From contig CANISN010000011.1 of assembly GCA_947470165.1 (NCBI GenBank), positions 1-17,430 of the forward strand: DNA of 17,430 nucleotides, given 5' to 3'. The translations under genes were made by a program, and so were the position numbers. A model generated the notes under the pieces. That model saw only the letters and a program-made list of their open reading frames with translations. It was not told the origin of the DNA and did no database searches. Of this stretch, positions 7,551 to 16,231 are shown piece after piece (position 1 is the first letter of the stretch; every line of letters starts with the position of its first letter). Source of the stretch: Burkholderiaceae bacterium. GTDB taxonomy: Bacteria > Pseudomonadota > Gammaproteobacteria > Burkholderiales > Burkholderiaceae.

Positions 7551-8998
7551 AACCCGTTTGGATCGTGGATGATGATCAATCAATTCGTTGGGTACTAGAA
7601 AAAGCACTGACTCGTGAGAACATCCCGCATAAAAGTTTTTCTAATCCCAATGACGTGCTTAATGCCCTAGAAAAAGAGATCCCACAGGTATTGATTTCCG
7701 ATATTCGCATGCCTCGTGGAAATGGCTTGGATCTCTTACAGAATGTAAAAGAAACTCACCCCATGCTGCCAGTAATTATCATGACCGCCTACTCTGATTT
7801 GGACTCAGCGGTATCGTCTTTTCAGGGAGGCGCCTTTGAATACCTCACTAAACCGTTTGATATTGATAAGGCGGTAGAGTTGATCCGTCGCGCGATGGAG
7901 CAAAGTGAGCGTAATCAGTCCGCTAATAAAGAGATCAATGGTTGGAGGCAAGACTCCACTGAAATTATTGGTCAAGCCCCCGCAATGCAGGAAGTCTTTA
8001 GGGCGATTGGGCGCCTTGCTCAGTCTCATTCAACAGTATTAATTACCGGTGAATCTGGAACAGGTAAAGAGCTAGTGGCTCAAGCATTGCATAAGCATAG
8101 CCCTCGAGCCAAAGGCCCATTCGTGACATTTAGTACTGCGGCAGTCCCTAAGGACCTATTAGAATCTGAATTATTTGGGCATGAGCGTGGTGCTTTTCCC
8201 GGAGCCCTGACTCTGCGTCGTGGACGTTTTGAGCAGGCTGATGGCGGCACTTTATTTTTAGATGAAATCGGTGAGATCCCATTAGATCTGCAGACGAGAT
8301 TGTTACGTGCTTTAACAGATGGGCATTTTTATCGTGTTGGCGGCCAAGATCCGATTAAGGCAAATGTTCGAATCATTGCATCGACCCACCAAAATCTTGA
8401 GGCACGAGTTGCTGCTGGTGCTTTCCGTGAAGACTTATTGCATCGCTTAAATGTGATTCGCTTACGGATGCCAGCCTTGCGTGAGCGCATCGAAGATATC
8501 CCAGCATTGGCTCGCTATTTCATGTTGTCCTGTGCAAAGTCTTTGGCTGTTGAAGCTAAAAAACTCTCAGACGAGGTTGTGAAAGAAATCAGCTCAATGC
8601 CGTTCCATGGCAATGTTCGGCAATTAGAAAACCTCTGCCATTGGTTGACTGTGATGACACCATCTAATGTAATTGGTATTAGCGATTTACCTGCGGATAT
8701 ATTGACTGAAGCTAGTGAGCAGCCTATTGTCTTGCAAGGAGAGTCTAGCCCAGGTAATTCATCAGTCGCACGAACTGGATCTCTTGATTGGGAGATTGGA
8801 TTAGGACGCTTAGCAGTCAAAATGCTGCAAGATGGAGATACAGGTGTATACGATGCTCTGTGCTCTAAATTTGAAAAGGCGGTTCTAAAAGCTGCACTCG
8901 AGGTGACTCGCGGAAGACGTGTTGAGGCTGCGCAACGCCTTGGAATTGGGCGTAATACGATTACTCGTAAGTTGCAGGAGTTGGGAATAGATGACTGA
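7547..8998 (+). CDS. glnG: Nitrogen-regulation response regulator NtrC (GlnG), sigma-54 activator
   Basis: This 483-residue enhancer-binding protein has the standard three domains. The receiver spans about 1-120 with acidic D8-D10, phospho-acceptor Asp52 in SDIRMP and the KPF lysine. The AAA+ sigma-54-interaction domain covers about 140-380 with Walker A GESGTGKE at 168-175 and Walker B LFLDEIGE at D239-E240. A Fis-type helix-turn-helix closes the protein (AAQRLGIGRNTITRKLQELGI). When phosphorylated by NtrB it should bind the palindromes before glnA and drive sigma-54 open-complex formation. The loop that contacts sigma-54, normally GAFTGA, reads GAFPGA at 215-220, with Pro218 from CCC at 8198-8200. 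The rest of the domain looks intact. ATG 7547 overlaps the ntrB stop by 4 bp, and AGGAG lies just upstream. Confidence 0.96.
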   Translation: MKPVWIVDDDQSIRWVLEKALTRENIPHKSFSNPNDVLNALEKEIPQVLISDIRMPRGNGLDLLQNVKETHPMLPVIIMTAYSDLDSAVSSFQGGAFEYLTKPFDIDKAVELIRRAMEQSERNQSANKEINGWRQDSTEIIGQAPAMQEVFRAIGRLAQSHSTVLITGESGTGKELVAQALHKHSPRAKGPFVTFSTAAVPKDLLESELFGHERGAFPGALTLRRGRFEQADGGTLFLDEIGEIPLDLQTRLLRALTDGHFYRVGGQDPIKANVRIIASTHQNLEARVAAGAFREDLLHRLNVIRLRMPALRERIEDIPALARYFMLSCAKSLAVEAKKLSDEVVKEISSMPFHGNVRQLENLCHWLTVMTPSNVIGISDLPADILTEASEQPIVLQGESSPGNSSVARTGSLDWEIGLGRLAVKMLQDGDTGVYDALCSKFEKAVLKAALEVTRGRRVEAAQRLGIGRNTITRKLQELGIDD

Positions 8999-9836
8999 GT
9001 TTGTACGAATAGCTGCTTGGAACGTCAATTCACTGAAGGTGCGTTTACCTCATGTACTGAAATGGCTCCAGGATCAAGAAAAGGTCAAGAAGCCAATTGA
9101 TGCTCTTTGCCTTCAGGAGCTTAAGCTCACTGATGATAAGTACCCGCATAAGGAGCTTGAAGAGGCGGGATATGTGAGTCTTGCTGCTGGACAAAAGACT
9201 TATAACGGAGTTGCCATTATTGTTCGCAAAGCAGCCTTAGCTCCAATTGCATCTGATGCAAGCACTACTTTTTTAAAGCCCATCAGAAACATTCCAGGTA
9301 ATGTAGATGAGCAGCAGCGTATCTTAGCTGCAACTATTCCTTTTGCAGGAATGCAGCCCATTCGTTTGATATCAGCATACTTTCCCAATGGCCAGTCGCC
9401 TGATAGTGACAAGTTTGTTTATAAGCTGGCCTGGCTCAATGCGCTTGAAGATTGGCTAAAGGATGAGTTAAGCCATAATAGTCGCTTAGCTTTATTGGGT
9501 GATTTTAATATTGCACCTACCGATACCGATGTACACGACCCATCTAAATGGATAGGGCAAAACTTAGTTTCTCTGGAAGAGCGCAAGGCCTTTCAGCAAC
9601 TGCTAGACCTGGGATTAACTGATTCCTTTCGAATGTTTGAGCAGGTAGCAAAATCATTTAGTTGGTGGGACTACCGCATGATGGGCTTTAGACGAAATGC
9701 GGGGATGCGTATCGATCACATCCTCTTGAGCGAAGCCCTTAAAGATAAATGCAAGGCAAGTATGATTGATAAAGAGCCGCGCACTTGGGAACAGCCTTCA
9801 GATCATGCTCCAGTCATTGCAGAAATCAAGACCTAG
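8991..9836 (+). CDS. xth: Exodeoxyribonuclease III (AP endonuclease, ExoIII/Xth family)
   Basis: A 281-residue, Mg-dependent enzyme of base-excision repair. It cuts at abasic sites and has 3'-5' exonuclease and 3'-phosphatase activity on duplex DNA. All family signatures are present: AAWNVNS, CLQELK with the metal-binding Glu, GQKTYNGVAI, GDFNIAP with the catalytic Asp/Asn, SWWDYR, RIDHILLS and the terminal SDHAPV with the Asp-His pair. The length is usual. ATG 8991 overlaps the end of ntrC by 8 bp and uses AGGAG at 8976-8980 in the ntrC 3' end, so it is very probably translated from the nitrogen-operon mRNA. Its TAG stop at 9834-9836 overlaps the stop of the oppositely directed M3 peptidase. 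Confidence 0.95.
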   Translation: MTEFVRIAAWNVNSLKVRLPHVLKWLQDQEKVKKPIDALCLQELKLTDDKYPHKELEEAGYVSLAAGQKTYNGVAIIVRKAALAPIASDASTTFLKPIRNIPGNVDEQQRILAATIPFAGMQPIRLISAYFPNGQSPDSDKFVYKLAWLNALEDWLKDELSHNSRLALLGDFNIAPTDTDVHDPSKWIGQNLVSLEERKAFQQLLDLGLTDSFRMFEQVAKSFSWWDYRMMGFRRNAGMRIDHILLSEALKDKCKASMIDKEPRTWEQPSDHAPVIAEIKT

Positions 9837-11974
9837 GCAGCTAGCCCGCCATGTCGAAGTAGTGCATCAATACTAGGCTCTCGACCTCTAAATGCTTTAA
9901 AGGATTCAGCGGCGGGGCGGCTACCACCAACCTCCAGAATTTCTTCCCTATAACGTTTGCCGGTTTCAGCATTCAGTACGCTGCCAGTCAACTTCGCTGC
10001 CTCTTCAAAAGCTGAGTAAGCATCAGCAGAAAGAACCTCAGCCCACTTATAGCTGTAGTACCCAGCCGCATAGCCACCTGCAAAAATATGACTAAATGAA
10101 TTAATCCAACGAGAGATCTCAGGTTGCGAAATGACACCATATTCATCGGCGATAGCTCTTGAGATATCGAGCACAGCCTGACCTTTTGTACCCTTTACAT
10201 CAAAGTTTGAATGTAAACGCCAATCCGTTAATGACATCACGATTTGTCGTAAGGTAGCTAAACCATTTTGAAAATTCTTAGCGGCTAACATTTTGTCAAA
10301 GAGTTCCCGCGGTAAAGGTTTGCCTGTTTCTGCATGTGCTGTCATTTTCTCCAGCACTTCCCATTCCCAGCAGAAATTTTCCATAAATTGACTCGGTAGT
10401 TCAACTGCATCCCATTCAACGCCATTGATTCCTGAGACACCTAAAGCACTCACTTGAGTGAGTAGGTGATGCAGACCATGACCACTCTCATGGAAGAGGG
10501 TAATGACATCATCATGGGTAATAGTGGGCTGTCGTAACACGCCATCTACTTTGACGGGTGCTGCAAAGTTACAGACTAAATAAGCGACAGGGATCTGAAT
10601 TTCTCCACTGGGAAGCTCTCTGCGTCCACGAGCATCATCCATCCAAGCGCCACCCCGCTTACCAGGGCGTGCATAGGGGTCTAGATAGAAATAAGCCCGT
10701 ATTTTTCCAGCGTGATCTTTCACTGCAAAAGATTGCACGTCGCTATGCCAAGTAGGCAGGTCAGCAGATTCAATCTTGACATTAAAGAGCGTCTGAATGA
10801 CCCCAAACAATCCATCCAGTACCTTAGTTAATGGGAAATATTGCTTAAGTTCATTCTCAGAGAAAGAGTAGCGTTCTTGTTTTAAGCGCTCAGCAGCAAA
10901 GGGAACATCCCAGGGCTCAAGTCCATCAGTTGATGTATTAATGAGCCCAAGATCCGATTTAGCAAAAGCACAAAGCTCTTGCCAGTCTTTTTGGGCAAAA
11001 GGTTTTGCTTTAATGGCGAAGTTTGTTAGAAATGTATCTACCTCGTCTACAGAATTGGCCATTTTTGGCGCCAAGCTTAAATCCGCATAATTAGAAAATC
11101 CTAACATGTGAGCTTCTTCATCTCGAAGGCGCAGTTGATCTAACATATTCTGCGTGTTATCCCAAGTGATGTTGCCGTTAGAAAATTGTGGCCCTAGCTC
11201 AGAAGCTCTCGTAACATAGGCTTCATACATCAGTCGGCGCAATGACTGATTCGCAGAATACTGCATCACTGGATAGTAAGAAGGGAAGTGCAATGTAAAT
11301 GCCCAGCCTTGGAGACTCTTCTGCTGTGCAAGATCTGCTGCTGCAGCAATAGCATCTTCTGGCAGACCAGCTAACTCGGAAATATCTTGGATTACATGAA
11401 TAAAGTTATCGGTTGCATCCAACACATGATCAGAAAAAGCTTTGCCTAATAAAGCCTGCTCGTCTTGAATTTCAGAAAATCGGGGTTTTTGAGAATCAGA
11501 AAGTTCAGCCCCGCCAAGACGAAAATCCCGCAATGAGTTCTCAATTACTTTTTTCTGAGCAAGATTGAGTGAGGAAAAGCTGGGGCTTTGATTGAGACTC
11601 TTAAACTTTTGATAGAGCTCAAGGTTTTGCCCTAAGCCAGAGAAGAAAGCGGTAACCTTGGGCATCATATCGCCGTAGGCAGTCCGTAGCTCAGGTGTAT
11701 CTGCAACGTGATTGAGATGGGAGATCACACCCCAAGATCTACTCAAAGCTTCAGTGGCATCCTCGAGGGGCTCAACTAAATCATCCCAGTTTTCTGGGGT
11801 TGATGGCTTGACTGCATGATCCACCGCGTATTGCGCTTCTTTTAATAGAAATTCAATGGCGGGTGCAATATCACTCGGCTTTATTTCAGAGTAGGAGGCG
11901 ATGCCTCTACCAAACGAAATCAATGGATTTTTTTGTAGATCAGCAGAAAGCTTTGGGGAAATAGAAATAGACAT
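9833..11974 (-). CDS. prlC: M3-family zinc metallopeptidase (oligopeptidase A-like)
   Basis: A 713-residue cytoplasmic peptidase of the thimet-oligopeptidase family. It cleaves short peptides, including those from degraded proteins and signal peptides. The zinc site HESGH lies at residues 495-499, with the third ligand expected in WDAVELPSQFMENF (Glu525). Upstream conserved elements include RPGKRGGAWMDD and the substrate-binding C-terminal GYAAGYYSYKWAEVLSADAY. The length is typical for bacterial oligopeptidase A. No signal peptide is seen. ATG at 11974 directly follows AGGG, too close for an ideal ribosome site, but no better in-frame start exists. It lies 55 bp after folD on the same strand and probably ends the four-gene leftward operon. 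Its stop overlaps that of xth. Confidence 0.93.
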   Translation of the reverse strand: MSISISPKLSADLQKNPLISFGRGIASYSEIKPSDIAPAIEFLLKEAQYAVDHAVKPSTPENWDDLVEPLEDATEALSRSWGVISHLNHVADTPELRTAYGDMMPKVTAFFSGLGQNLELYQKFKSLNQSPSFSSLNLAQKKVIENSLRDFRLGGAELSDSQKPRFSEIQDEQALLGKAFSDHVLDATDNFIHVIQDISELAGLPEDAIAAAADLAQQKSLQGWAFTLHFPSYYPVMQYSANQSLRRLMYEAYVTRASELGPQFSNGNITWDNTQNMLDQLRLRDEEAHMLGFSNYADLSLAPKMANSVDEVDTFLTNFAIKAKPFAQKDWQELCAFAKSDLGLINTSTDGLEPWDVPFAAERLKQERYSFSENELKQYFPLTKVLDGLFGVIQTLFNVKIESADLPTWHSDVQSFAVKDHAGKIRAYFYLDPYARPGKRGGAWMDDARGRRELPSGEIQIPVAYLVCNFAAPVKVDGVLRQPTITHDDVITLFHESGHGLHHLLTQVSALGVSGINGVEWDAVELPSQFMENFCWEWEVLEKMTAHAETGKPLPRELFDKMLAAKNFQNGLATLRQIVMSLTDWRLHSNFDVKGTKGQAVLDISRAIADEYGVISQPEISRWINSFSHIFAGGYAAGYYSYKWAEVLSADAYSAFEEAAKLTGSVLNAETGKRYREEILEVGGSRPAAESFKAFRGREPSIDALLRHGGLAA

Positions 11975-12003
11975 CCCTATAGCTTAATGGACGATGGAAA
12001 CTT

Positions 12004-12022
12004 TTGCCAAATAGCTTGGCAA
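12004..12022 (-). terminator. Hairpin between folD and the M3 peptidase gene
   Basis: TTGCCAA-(5 bp)-TTGGCAA is a perfect 7-bp inverted repeat starting 8 bp after the folD stop. On the transcribed (-) strand it is followed by AAGTTTCC and not by a T tract, so it is a poor intrinsic terminator. It may instead be a processing or mRNA-stability hairpin, or an operator in front of the peptidase gene. Confidence 0.35.
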
Positions 12023-12029
12023 TGCGATT

Positions 12030-12896
12030 CTACAGACTGGAAGAAGGTTTGGATGCCTTTTCTGCTGCTTCTAAGGTATTCATCAGCAGCATGGTGATGG
12101 TCATGGGACCAACACCGCCTGGGACCGGCGTAATCCAGCCAGCAATATATCTGACGGCATCAAAGTCAATATCACCGCATAGCTTACCATCAGGCAGGCG
12201 ATTAATACCTACGTCAATCACTACTGCACCAGTTTTTACCATGTCACCAGTAATCATTTTGGGTTTACCGGTGGCAACCACCAGAATATCTGCATCTTTA
12301 GTATGGTGTGCCAAGTCGCGAGTCTTACTATTGCAGATGGTGATGGTTGCACCTGCTTGGAGTAATAGCATTGCCATAGGTTTGCCAACAATATTAGAAG
12401 CGCCCACAATGACTGCGCGAGCACCGCGAATCGGGTAATCAATGCTTTCTAGAATCTTCATGCATCCGTAAGGAGTGCAAGGCTTAAATTCTGGTTGACC
12501 CACCATCAAGGCACCAGCGTTAGCTACATGAAAGCCATCCACATCTTTTTCTGGAGAAATGGCTTCAAGTACACGTTCGGCTGCAATATGTTCAGGAAGT
12601 GGTAGTTGAACCAAGATACCGTGTATTGCTGGATCAGTGTTGAGCGTAGCAATGCGGGCAAGTAATTCTTTCTCACCCAACTCTGCCGAGTAGCGCTCAA
12701 GAACAGAATGAAAGCCGACATCTTCGCAGGCCTTTACTTTATTTCTGACATACACCTGGCTAGCAGGATTTTCGCCAACCACAATCACCGCTAATCCTGG
12801 TCTAACACCTTTAGCGGTAACAATTGCCCCACGTGCTGCAATTTCAGTACGAATTTTTTTAGAGAGGGCAACGCCATCAAGTAATTGTGCAGGCAT
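12030..12896 (-). CDS. folD: Bifunctional methylenetetrahydrofolate dehydrogenase / methenyltetrahydrofolate cyclohydrolase
   Basis: This 288-residue cytoplasmic enzyme interconverts 5,10-methylene-THF and 10-formyl-THF, feeding one-carbon units to purine and formyl-Met synthesis. Diagnostic motifs include YVRNK with the catalytic lysine, [31 protein letters not shown], the NADP-binding [10 protein letters not shown] and the closing [10 protein letters not shown]. Length and motifs are normal. ATG 12896 lies 6 bp after the stop of the response-regulator gene. The bases before it are an A/T-rich stretch with no Shine-Dalgarno element, so translation probably depends on coupling to that gene. 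The placement puts a housekeeping one-carbon enzyme under the same transcript as a two-component system. Confidence 0.97.
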   Translation of the reverse strand: MPAQLLDGVALSKKIRTEIAARGAIVTAKGVRPGLAVIVVGENPASQVYVRNKVKACEDVGFHSVLERYSAELGEKELLARIATLNTDPAIHGILVQLPLPEHIAAERVLEAISPEKDVDGFHVANAGALMVGQPEFKPCTPYGCMKILESIDYPIRGARAVIVGASNIVGKPMAMLLLQAGATITICNSKTRDLAHHTKDADILVVATGKPKMITGDMVKTGAVVIDVGINRLPDGKLCGDIDFDAVRYIAGWITPVPGGVGPMTITMLLMNTLEAAEKASKPSSSL

Positions 12897-12902
12897 GAAA
12901 AA

Positions 12903-13553
12903 TTAATTTGGTTGTGGGTCGGAGAGTGCCAAGCGAAGAAGATCGGCAACAGTATTAACATTGAGCTTCTCCATGATATTGGCACGGTGTGCTTCTACTG
13001 TTTTGATGGAGATGCCTAGATCATCTGCAATCTGTTTATTTAAGCGGCCAGCCACAATGCGCTCAAGAACTTGGCGCTCGCGACCGGTTAACTTGCTCAA
13101 GAGGCTTTGGGTAACTTTGCGTTGGCTTGCTTGTGAGTAATCGATGCGCGCTTTTGAAAGCATGCGATCTACTAAACCGCAGAGATCATTTTCTTTAAAT
13201 GGCTTTTCAATAAAATCGACTGCACCGCGTTTCATAGTAGAGACAGCCATGGAGACATCGCCATGACCAGTAATAAAGGCAACGGGCATTGGAAAATTTT
13301 CACTAATTAAACGTTCTTGCAATTCAAGACCAGACATACCTGACATACGAACATCAAGGATGGCGCAAGAGATTGTGGATTTATCTGTACTTTGAAGAGA
13401 TTGTAGAAAACGTTCTGCACTGGCGTGACAGCGAACAACATAGCCATTACTTTCTAGTAGCCAAGTCAGGGAATCACGCACTGCTTCATCATCATCTACA
13501 ACATAAACCACTTCAGCTTGATTGGGTTTGGTAGTAGTAGTACTGTTAATCAT
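12903..13553 (-). CDS. FixJ/LuxR-type two-component response regulator
   Basis: A 216-residue regulator. The receiver domain (about 14-130) has acidic D20-D22, phospho-acceptor Asp67 in ILDVRMSG, Thr95 in ITGHGD and Lys117 in EKPF. The C-terminal LuxR-type helix-turn-helix (about 150-210) reads LTGRERQVLERIVAG, then NKQIADDLGISIKTVEAHRANIMEKL. This is the FixJ/TtrR/TodT layout. Its gene lies 37 bp after the PAS-kinase gene on the same strand, so the kinase is the evident partner. Likely targets include the divergent kinase/aceE intergenic region, but no binding site is known for this subfamily member. The N-terminus has a short run of four Thr, encoded by a near-triplet repeat. The ribosome site (GAGAG) is weak. 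Confidence 0.93.
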   Translation of the reverse strand: MINSTTTTKPNQAEVVYVVDDDEAVRDSLTWLLESNGYVVRCHASAERFLQSLQSTDKSTISCAILDVRMSGMSGLELQERLISENFPMPVAFITGHGDVSMAVSTMKRGAVDFIEKPFKENDLCGLVDRMLSKARIDYSQASQRKVTQSLLSKLTGRERQVLERIVAGRLNKQIADDLGISIKTVEAHRANIMEKLNVNTVADLLRLALSDPQPN

Positions 13554-13590
13554 ATTAGCTCTCGCAGATCAATCTAAAAAATTACATAAA

Positions 13591-16125
13591 TTAAGTAATG
13601 GCCTCAGAGCCTGAGGATTCTAGGGGTAATAGTATTGTAAAGGTGCAGCCTGATAGCTTTGTAAGTTCTGCGTCCATCTTATTTTTTGCCCAAAGACGGC
13701 CCTGATGAGACTCGATGACGGAACGGCATATGTTCAAACCCATGCCCATACCATCACTTTTAGTGCTAAAAAAGGGCTCAAACATGTGCTCAATGACGGA
13801 TTCTGCGATTCCGCCACCGCTATCAGTTACTTGGATCCGTAGCATGGCAGGGAAGGTGCTGGTATCGAGATCCGCAGAAATCTGAACGGGAGGGGCTGAC
13901 CATCGAGAGGAGAGAGGATAGGCTTCCCTCACGCTGTCTAGGGAGTTCTTTAGGAGATTGACTAGCACTTGGAGTATCAAGACGGGATCTAAGTCAATCA
14001 TTGGTAGATTTTCAGAGATTTGGGTGTTGATACTCAGGCGATGACGATGCGCTTCAATCTCCGCCAAACCCACTGCATCATTAATGATTTCGCTAATATC
14101 GCAAGATTTTCGTTGCGGCTCACTTCGCTTTACAAAACTCTTAATGCGCTGAATGATGGTACCTGCCCGATGCGCTTGATCAGATGCTTTTTCTAATGCC
14201 GGAAGAATATCTTTTTGCAAGATTGGGTCGAGCTGACCTTGCAAGCGTTTTGCTACGCCCATGCAGTAATTGGAGATTGCGGCAAGAGGTTGGTTTAATT
14301 CATGGGCTAGTGAAGAGGCCATTTCACCCATAGTAGTTAAGCGACTAGTAAATTGCATCCGCTCTTCTTGTTGGCGAGCTAAATCATCTGCCTCAATGCG
14401 AATCGTAATATCAGTAGCAATGAGAAGTTGTGCTAAATCTCCATCGACCCACGGTATGAAGCGCCTGCGAACCTCGTACCATTTTGAAGTTCCAGTGCCT
14501 TCATCAAGCAATTGAATTTCCTCTGATTCAGTTTCTTGATATAAAGATGATGGCGTAAAACTTTTCGTTGCCTTATCGCCAGAATGCTCAGTCAATTCTT
14601 GCATCGTATTTTGATGAATATCACCACCCGCTAATTCAAAATGACCTTTCGATGTATTGCCAAAACGCTCGCGATAAAAACGATTTGCAAATAACAACTC
14701 ACCGGTCTCATTGGATACTACCGAAACTGCTGCATCTAGACCTTCTAGAACAGTTATAAAGCGATCTTGTGAGGCTGCTAATTCTTCACGAATTTTCTTT
14801 GGCTCGGAAATATCAATTAATGAGGTAACCCAGCCAGTCTGAATATCTTTTTCATTAATCAATGGGGCAATAAAGGTACGTGTCTGAATAATTGAACCGT
14901 TACGATGCAAAATAGAACCCTCTATACCAATTTTCTTCTCTTGACTTAAAGCTAGTTTGAGGGCCTTATTCATTTTCTCAGTAAGCTCATCTTTTTGTCC
15001 CTCAGGCCAAAAGACAAAAGGTGGATTTTGGCCAATCAGTTCTTTTGCAGACCAGCCCGTCATGTCGCAAAATGCCGGATTGACATAGGTGATTGTTTTA
15101 TTCATATCGTGAGCACGGATACCCACGGGGGTTGAATTTTCCATGGCGCTACGAAAATTAGTTTCAGCGCGAAGGTTGGCCTCAGCTTCTTGGCGTACCT
15201 GCATTTGCTTTAATACTGACCACAGACTCCAAATCACAAATGCGCTCAAGCCTAAAACCACGCCAATCAACATTCTGAAAGTGAGATTGGTAGGCGGTGG
15301 ATAGGTATCAATGCGCAGACTCAAGTTTGGGCTGAGTACCCCAATATCAAGGCTCGTTTGATTGCTAAAGGCACGCTTTGGGACATTTTTATCAGACGAA
15401 ATCGCAAGGACTCTTTCACTGTCTGTAATCAGCGTGAATCGATATTGCCCTTTAAGTTCCCCGGGGATTACTTCGAGTATCCCCTGTGTTGTATACAGTA
15501 CGGCAATCATGCCTTTTATTTCGTTACCCGATATTTGAGGCACCGTTTGCCAAAACACATTGCGGATTTCTTTGGAGATAAGTTCATTACTAGGAACTTC
15601 CAAGGATATAAATTGACTAAAAGCGGCTCTATTGGTTGCCGCGCTTAACTCAATCGTTTGTTTTAGAGCTTGGTTCATAACAGTTGCGTTTATACGCCTG
15701 TCAAACCAATCTGTTTTCATGTTGTCAGGTGGTATTTTCCACTGCCGCTCTCCCGCTGCATTTATCCAAATAATTTGAGCAATTTCATGATTATTCTGCA
15801 GTAAATTTTCTGCTTCGATAATGATGTTATCTTTTGATTTAGCAGATTCGCCTGTACTGATTAATTCTCTTGCAAATGATTGCAACACATCAGTATTGTT
15901 TGCAAAGCGTAACTGGATTCGCTGCTTTGCAAAAGAGAGCTCTCTAAATAAAGCGGCTTCTTGTTGACTTTTTTCTTGAAGTTGTAGGGTGCCCATAATG
16001 ACCCCCATCACCACTGTAAAAAGCACGATTGCAATTAAAGGGGTGTAAACAAGCCTAAAACTCCGTAAGCGACGGAGCCATTTCACAGGCTTAAATTCCC
16101 AGATAAGAAATACAAATTTTTTCAT
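13591..16125 (-). CDS. Membrane PAS-domain sensor histidine kinase (FixL/DctB-like)
   Basis: An 844-residue kinase. A basic N-terminus is followed by a membrane segment at about 27-48, a periplasmic sensor region of about 230 residues and a second membrane segment at about 283-305. Next come a PAS domain (about 320-440, with YVNPAFCDMTGWSAKELIG and a PAC-like C-terminal part), a second PAS-like domain (about 450-570), and HisKA with SSLAHELNQPLAAIS, phospho-acceptor His608. The ATPase domain has NLLKNSLDSV, DSGGGI and GMGMGLNICRSV. The HELNQPL helix is typical of the FixL/DctB group. No haem-binding PAS signature is obvious. The sensed signal is unknown; the extracytoplasmic domain resembles cache-like sensors in size. 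It precedes its response regulator and runs divergently from aceE, suggesting a link to pyruvate or carbon flow, which is an inference. The start at 16125 has only a weak ribosome site. Confidence 0.92.
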   Translation of the reverse strand: MKKFVFLIWEFKPVKWLRRLRSFRLVYTPLIAIVLFTVVMGVIMGTLQLQEKSQQEAALFRELSFAKQRIQLRFANNTDVLQSFARELISTGESAKSKDNIIIEAENLLQNNHEIAQIIWINAAGERQWKIPPDNMKTDWFDRRINATVMNQALKQTIELSAATNRAAFSQFISLEVPSNELISKEIRNVFWQTVPQISGNEIKGMIAVLYTTQGILEVIPGELKGQYRFTLITDSERVLAISSDKNVPKRAFSNQTSLDIGVLSPNLSLRIDTYPPPTNLTFRMLIGVVLGLSAFVIWSLWSVLKQMQVRQEAEANLRAETNFRSAMENSTPVGIRAHDMNKTITYVNPAFCDMTGWSAKELIGQNPPFVFWPEGQKDELTEKMNKALKLALSQEKKIGIEGSILHRNGSIIQTRTFIAPLINEKDIQTGWVTSLIDISEPKKIREELAASQDRFITVLEGLDAAVSVVSNETGELLFANRFYRERFGNTSKGHFELAGGDIHQNTMQELTEHSGDKATKSFTPSSLYQETESEEIQLLDEGTGTSKWYEVRRRFIPWVDGDLAQLLIATDITIRIEADDLARQQEERMQFTSRLTTMGEMASSLAHELNQPLAAISNYCMGVAKRLQGQLDPILQKDILPALEKASDQAHRAGTIIQRIKSFVKRSEPQRKSCDISEIINDAVGLAEIEAHRHRLSINTQISENLPMIDLDPVLILQVLVNLLKNSLDSVREAYPLSSRWSAPPVQISADLDTSTFPAMLRIQVTDSGGGIAESVIEHMFEPFFSTKSDGMGMGLNICRSVIESHQGRLWAKNKMDAELTKLSGCTFTILLPLESSGSEAIT
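13602..13616 (-). repeat. Perfect hairpin at the 3' end of the kinase gene
   Basis: CCTCAG-3-CTGAGG forms a 6-bp GC-rich stem with a three-base loop within the last codons of the kinase. On the transcribed strand a stretch containing TTTTTT follows about 25 bases later, just before the response-regulator gene. It may lower expression of downstream genes or stabilise the kinase mRNA, but it lacks the adjacent T tract of a true terminator. Confidence 0.3.
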
Positions 16126-16181
16126 GTAATCTGCTTATTTTGCCTTATTAAGACGCTTTTTTTGAATATTAGCTAGAAATG

Positions 16182-16202
16182 GCAAATTTATTTGCGTCGC
16201 AA
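16182..16202. repeat. Two overlapping palindromes in the kinase/aceE intergenic region
   Basis: GCAAAT-TT-ATTTGC (16182-16195) is a perfect 6-bp-arm palindrome. It overlaps TTGCG-T-CGCAA (16192-16202), a perfect 5-bp-arm palindrome with one central base. Such compact symmetric sites commonly bind dimeric regulators. They lie between the predicted kinase promoter and the kinase start, where binding could repress the kinase operon. Confidence 0.4.
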
Positions 16203-16231
16203 CAATATATCACATAGTGAGAAATACTATC

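Noticed and set aside
8515..8820. A 101-codon - strand open frame inside ntrC
   Set aside because: It is antisense to the AAA+ and linker part of ntrC, has no ribosome site, and its composition is that of a shadow frame.
12004..12438. A 144-codon + strand open frame
   Set aside because: It lies antisense within folD, whose catalytic and NADP-binding motifs are unambiguous. The predicted protein has no recognisable pattern.
15358..15648. A 96-codon + strand open frame in the kinase gene
   Set aside because: It is antisense to the kinase sensor domain, with no ribosome site and no recognisable domain.
16210..16230. Short inverted repeats TCAC-ATA-GTGA and ATAGT-N7-ACTAT
   Set aside because: Arms of 4-5 bp in a very A/T-rich stretch are expected by chance; neither extends further.
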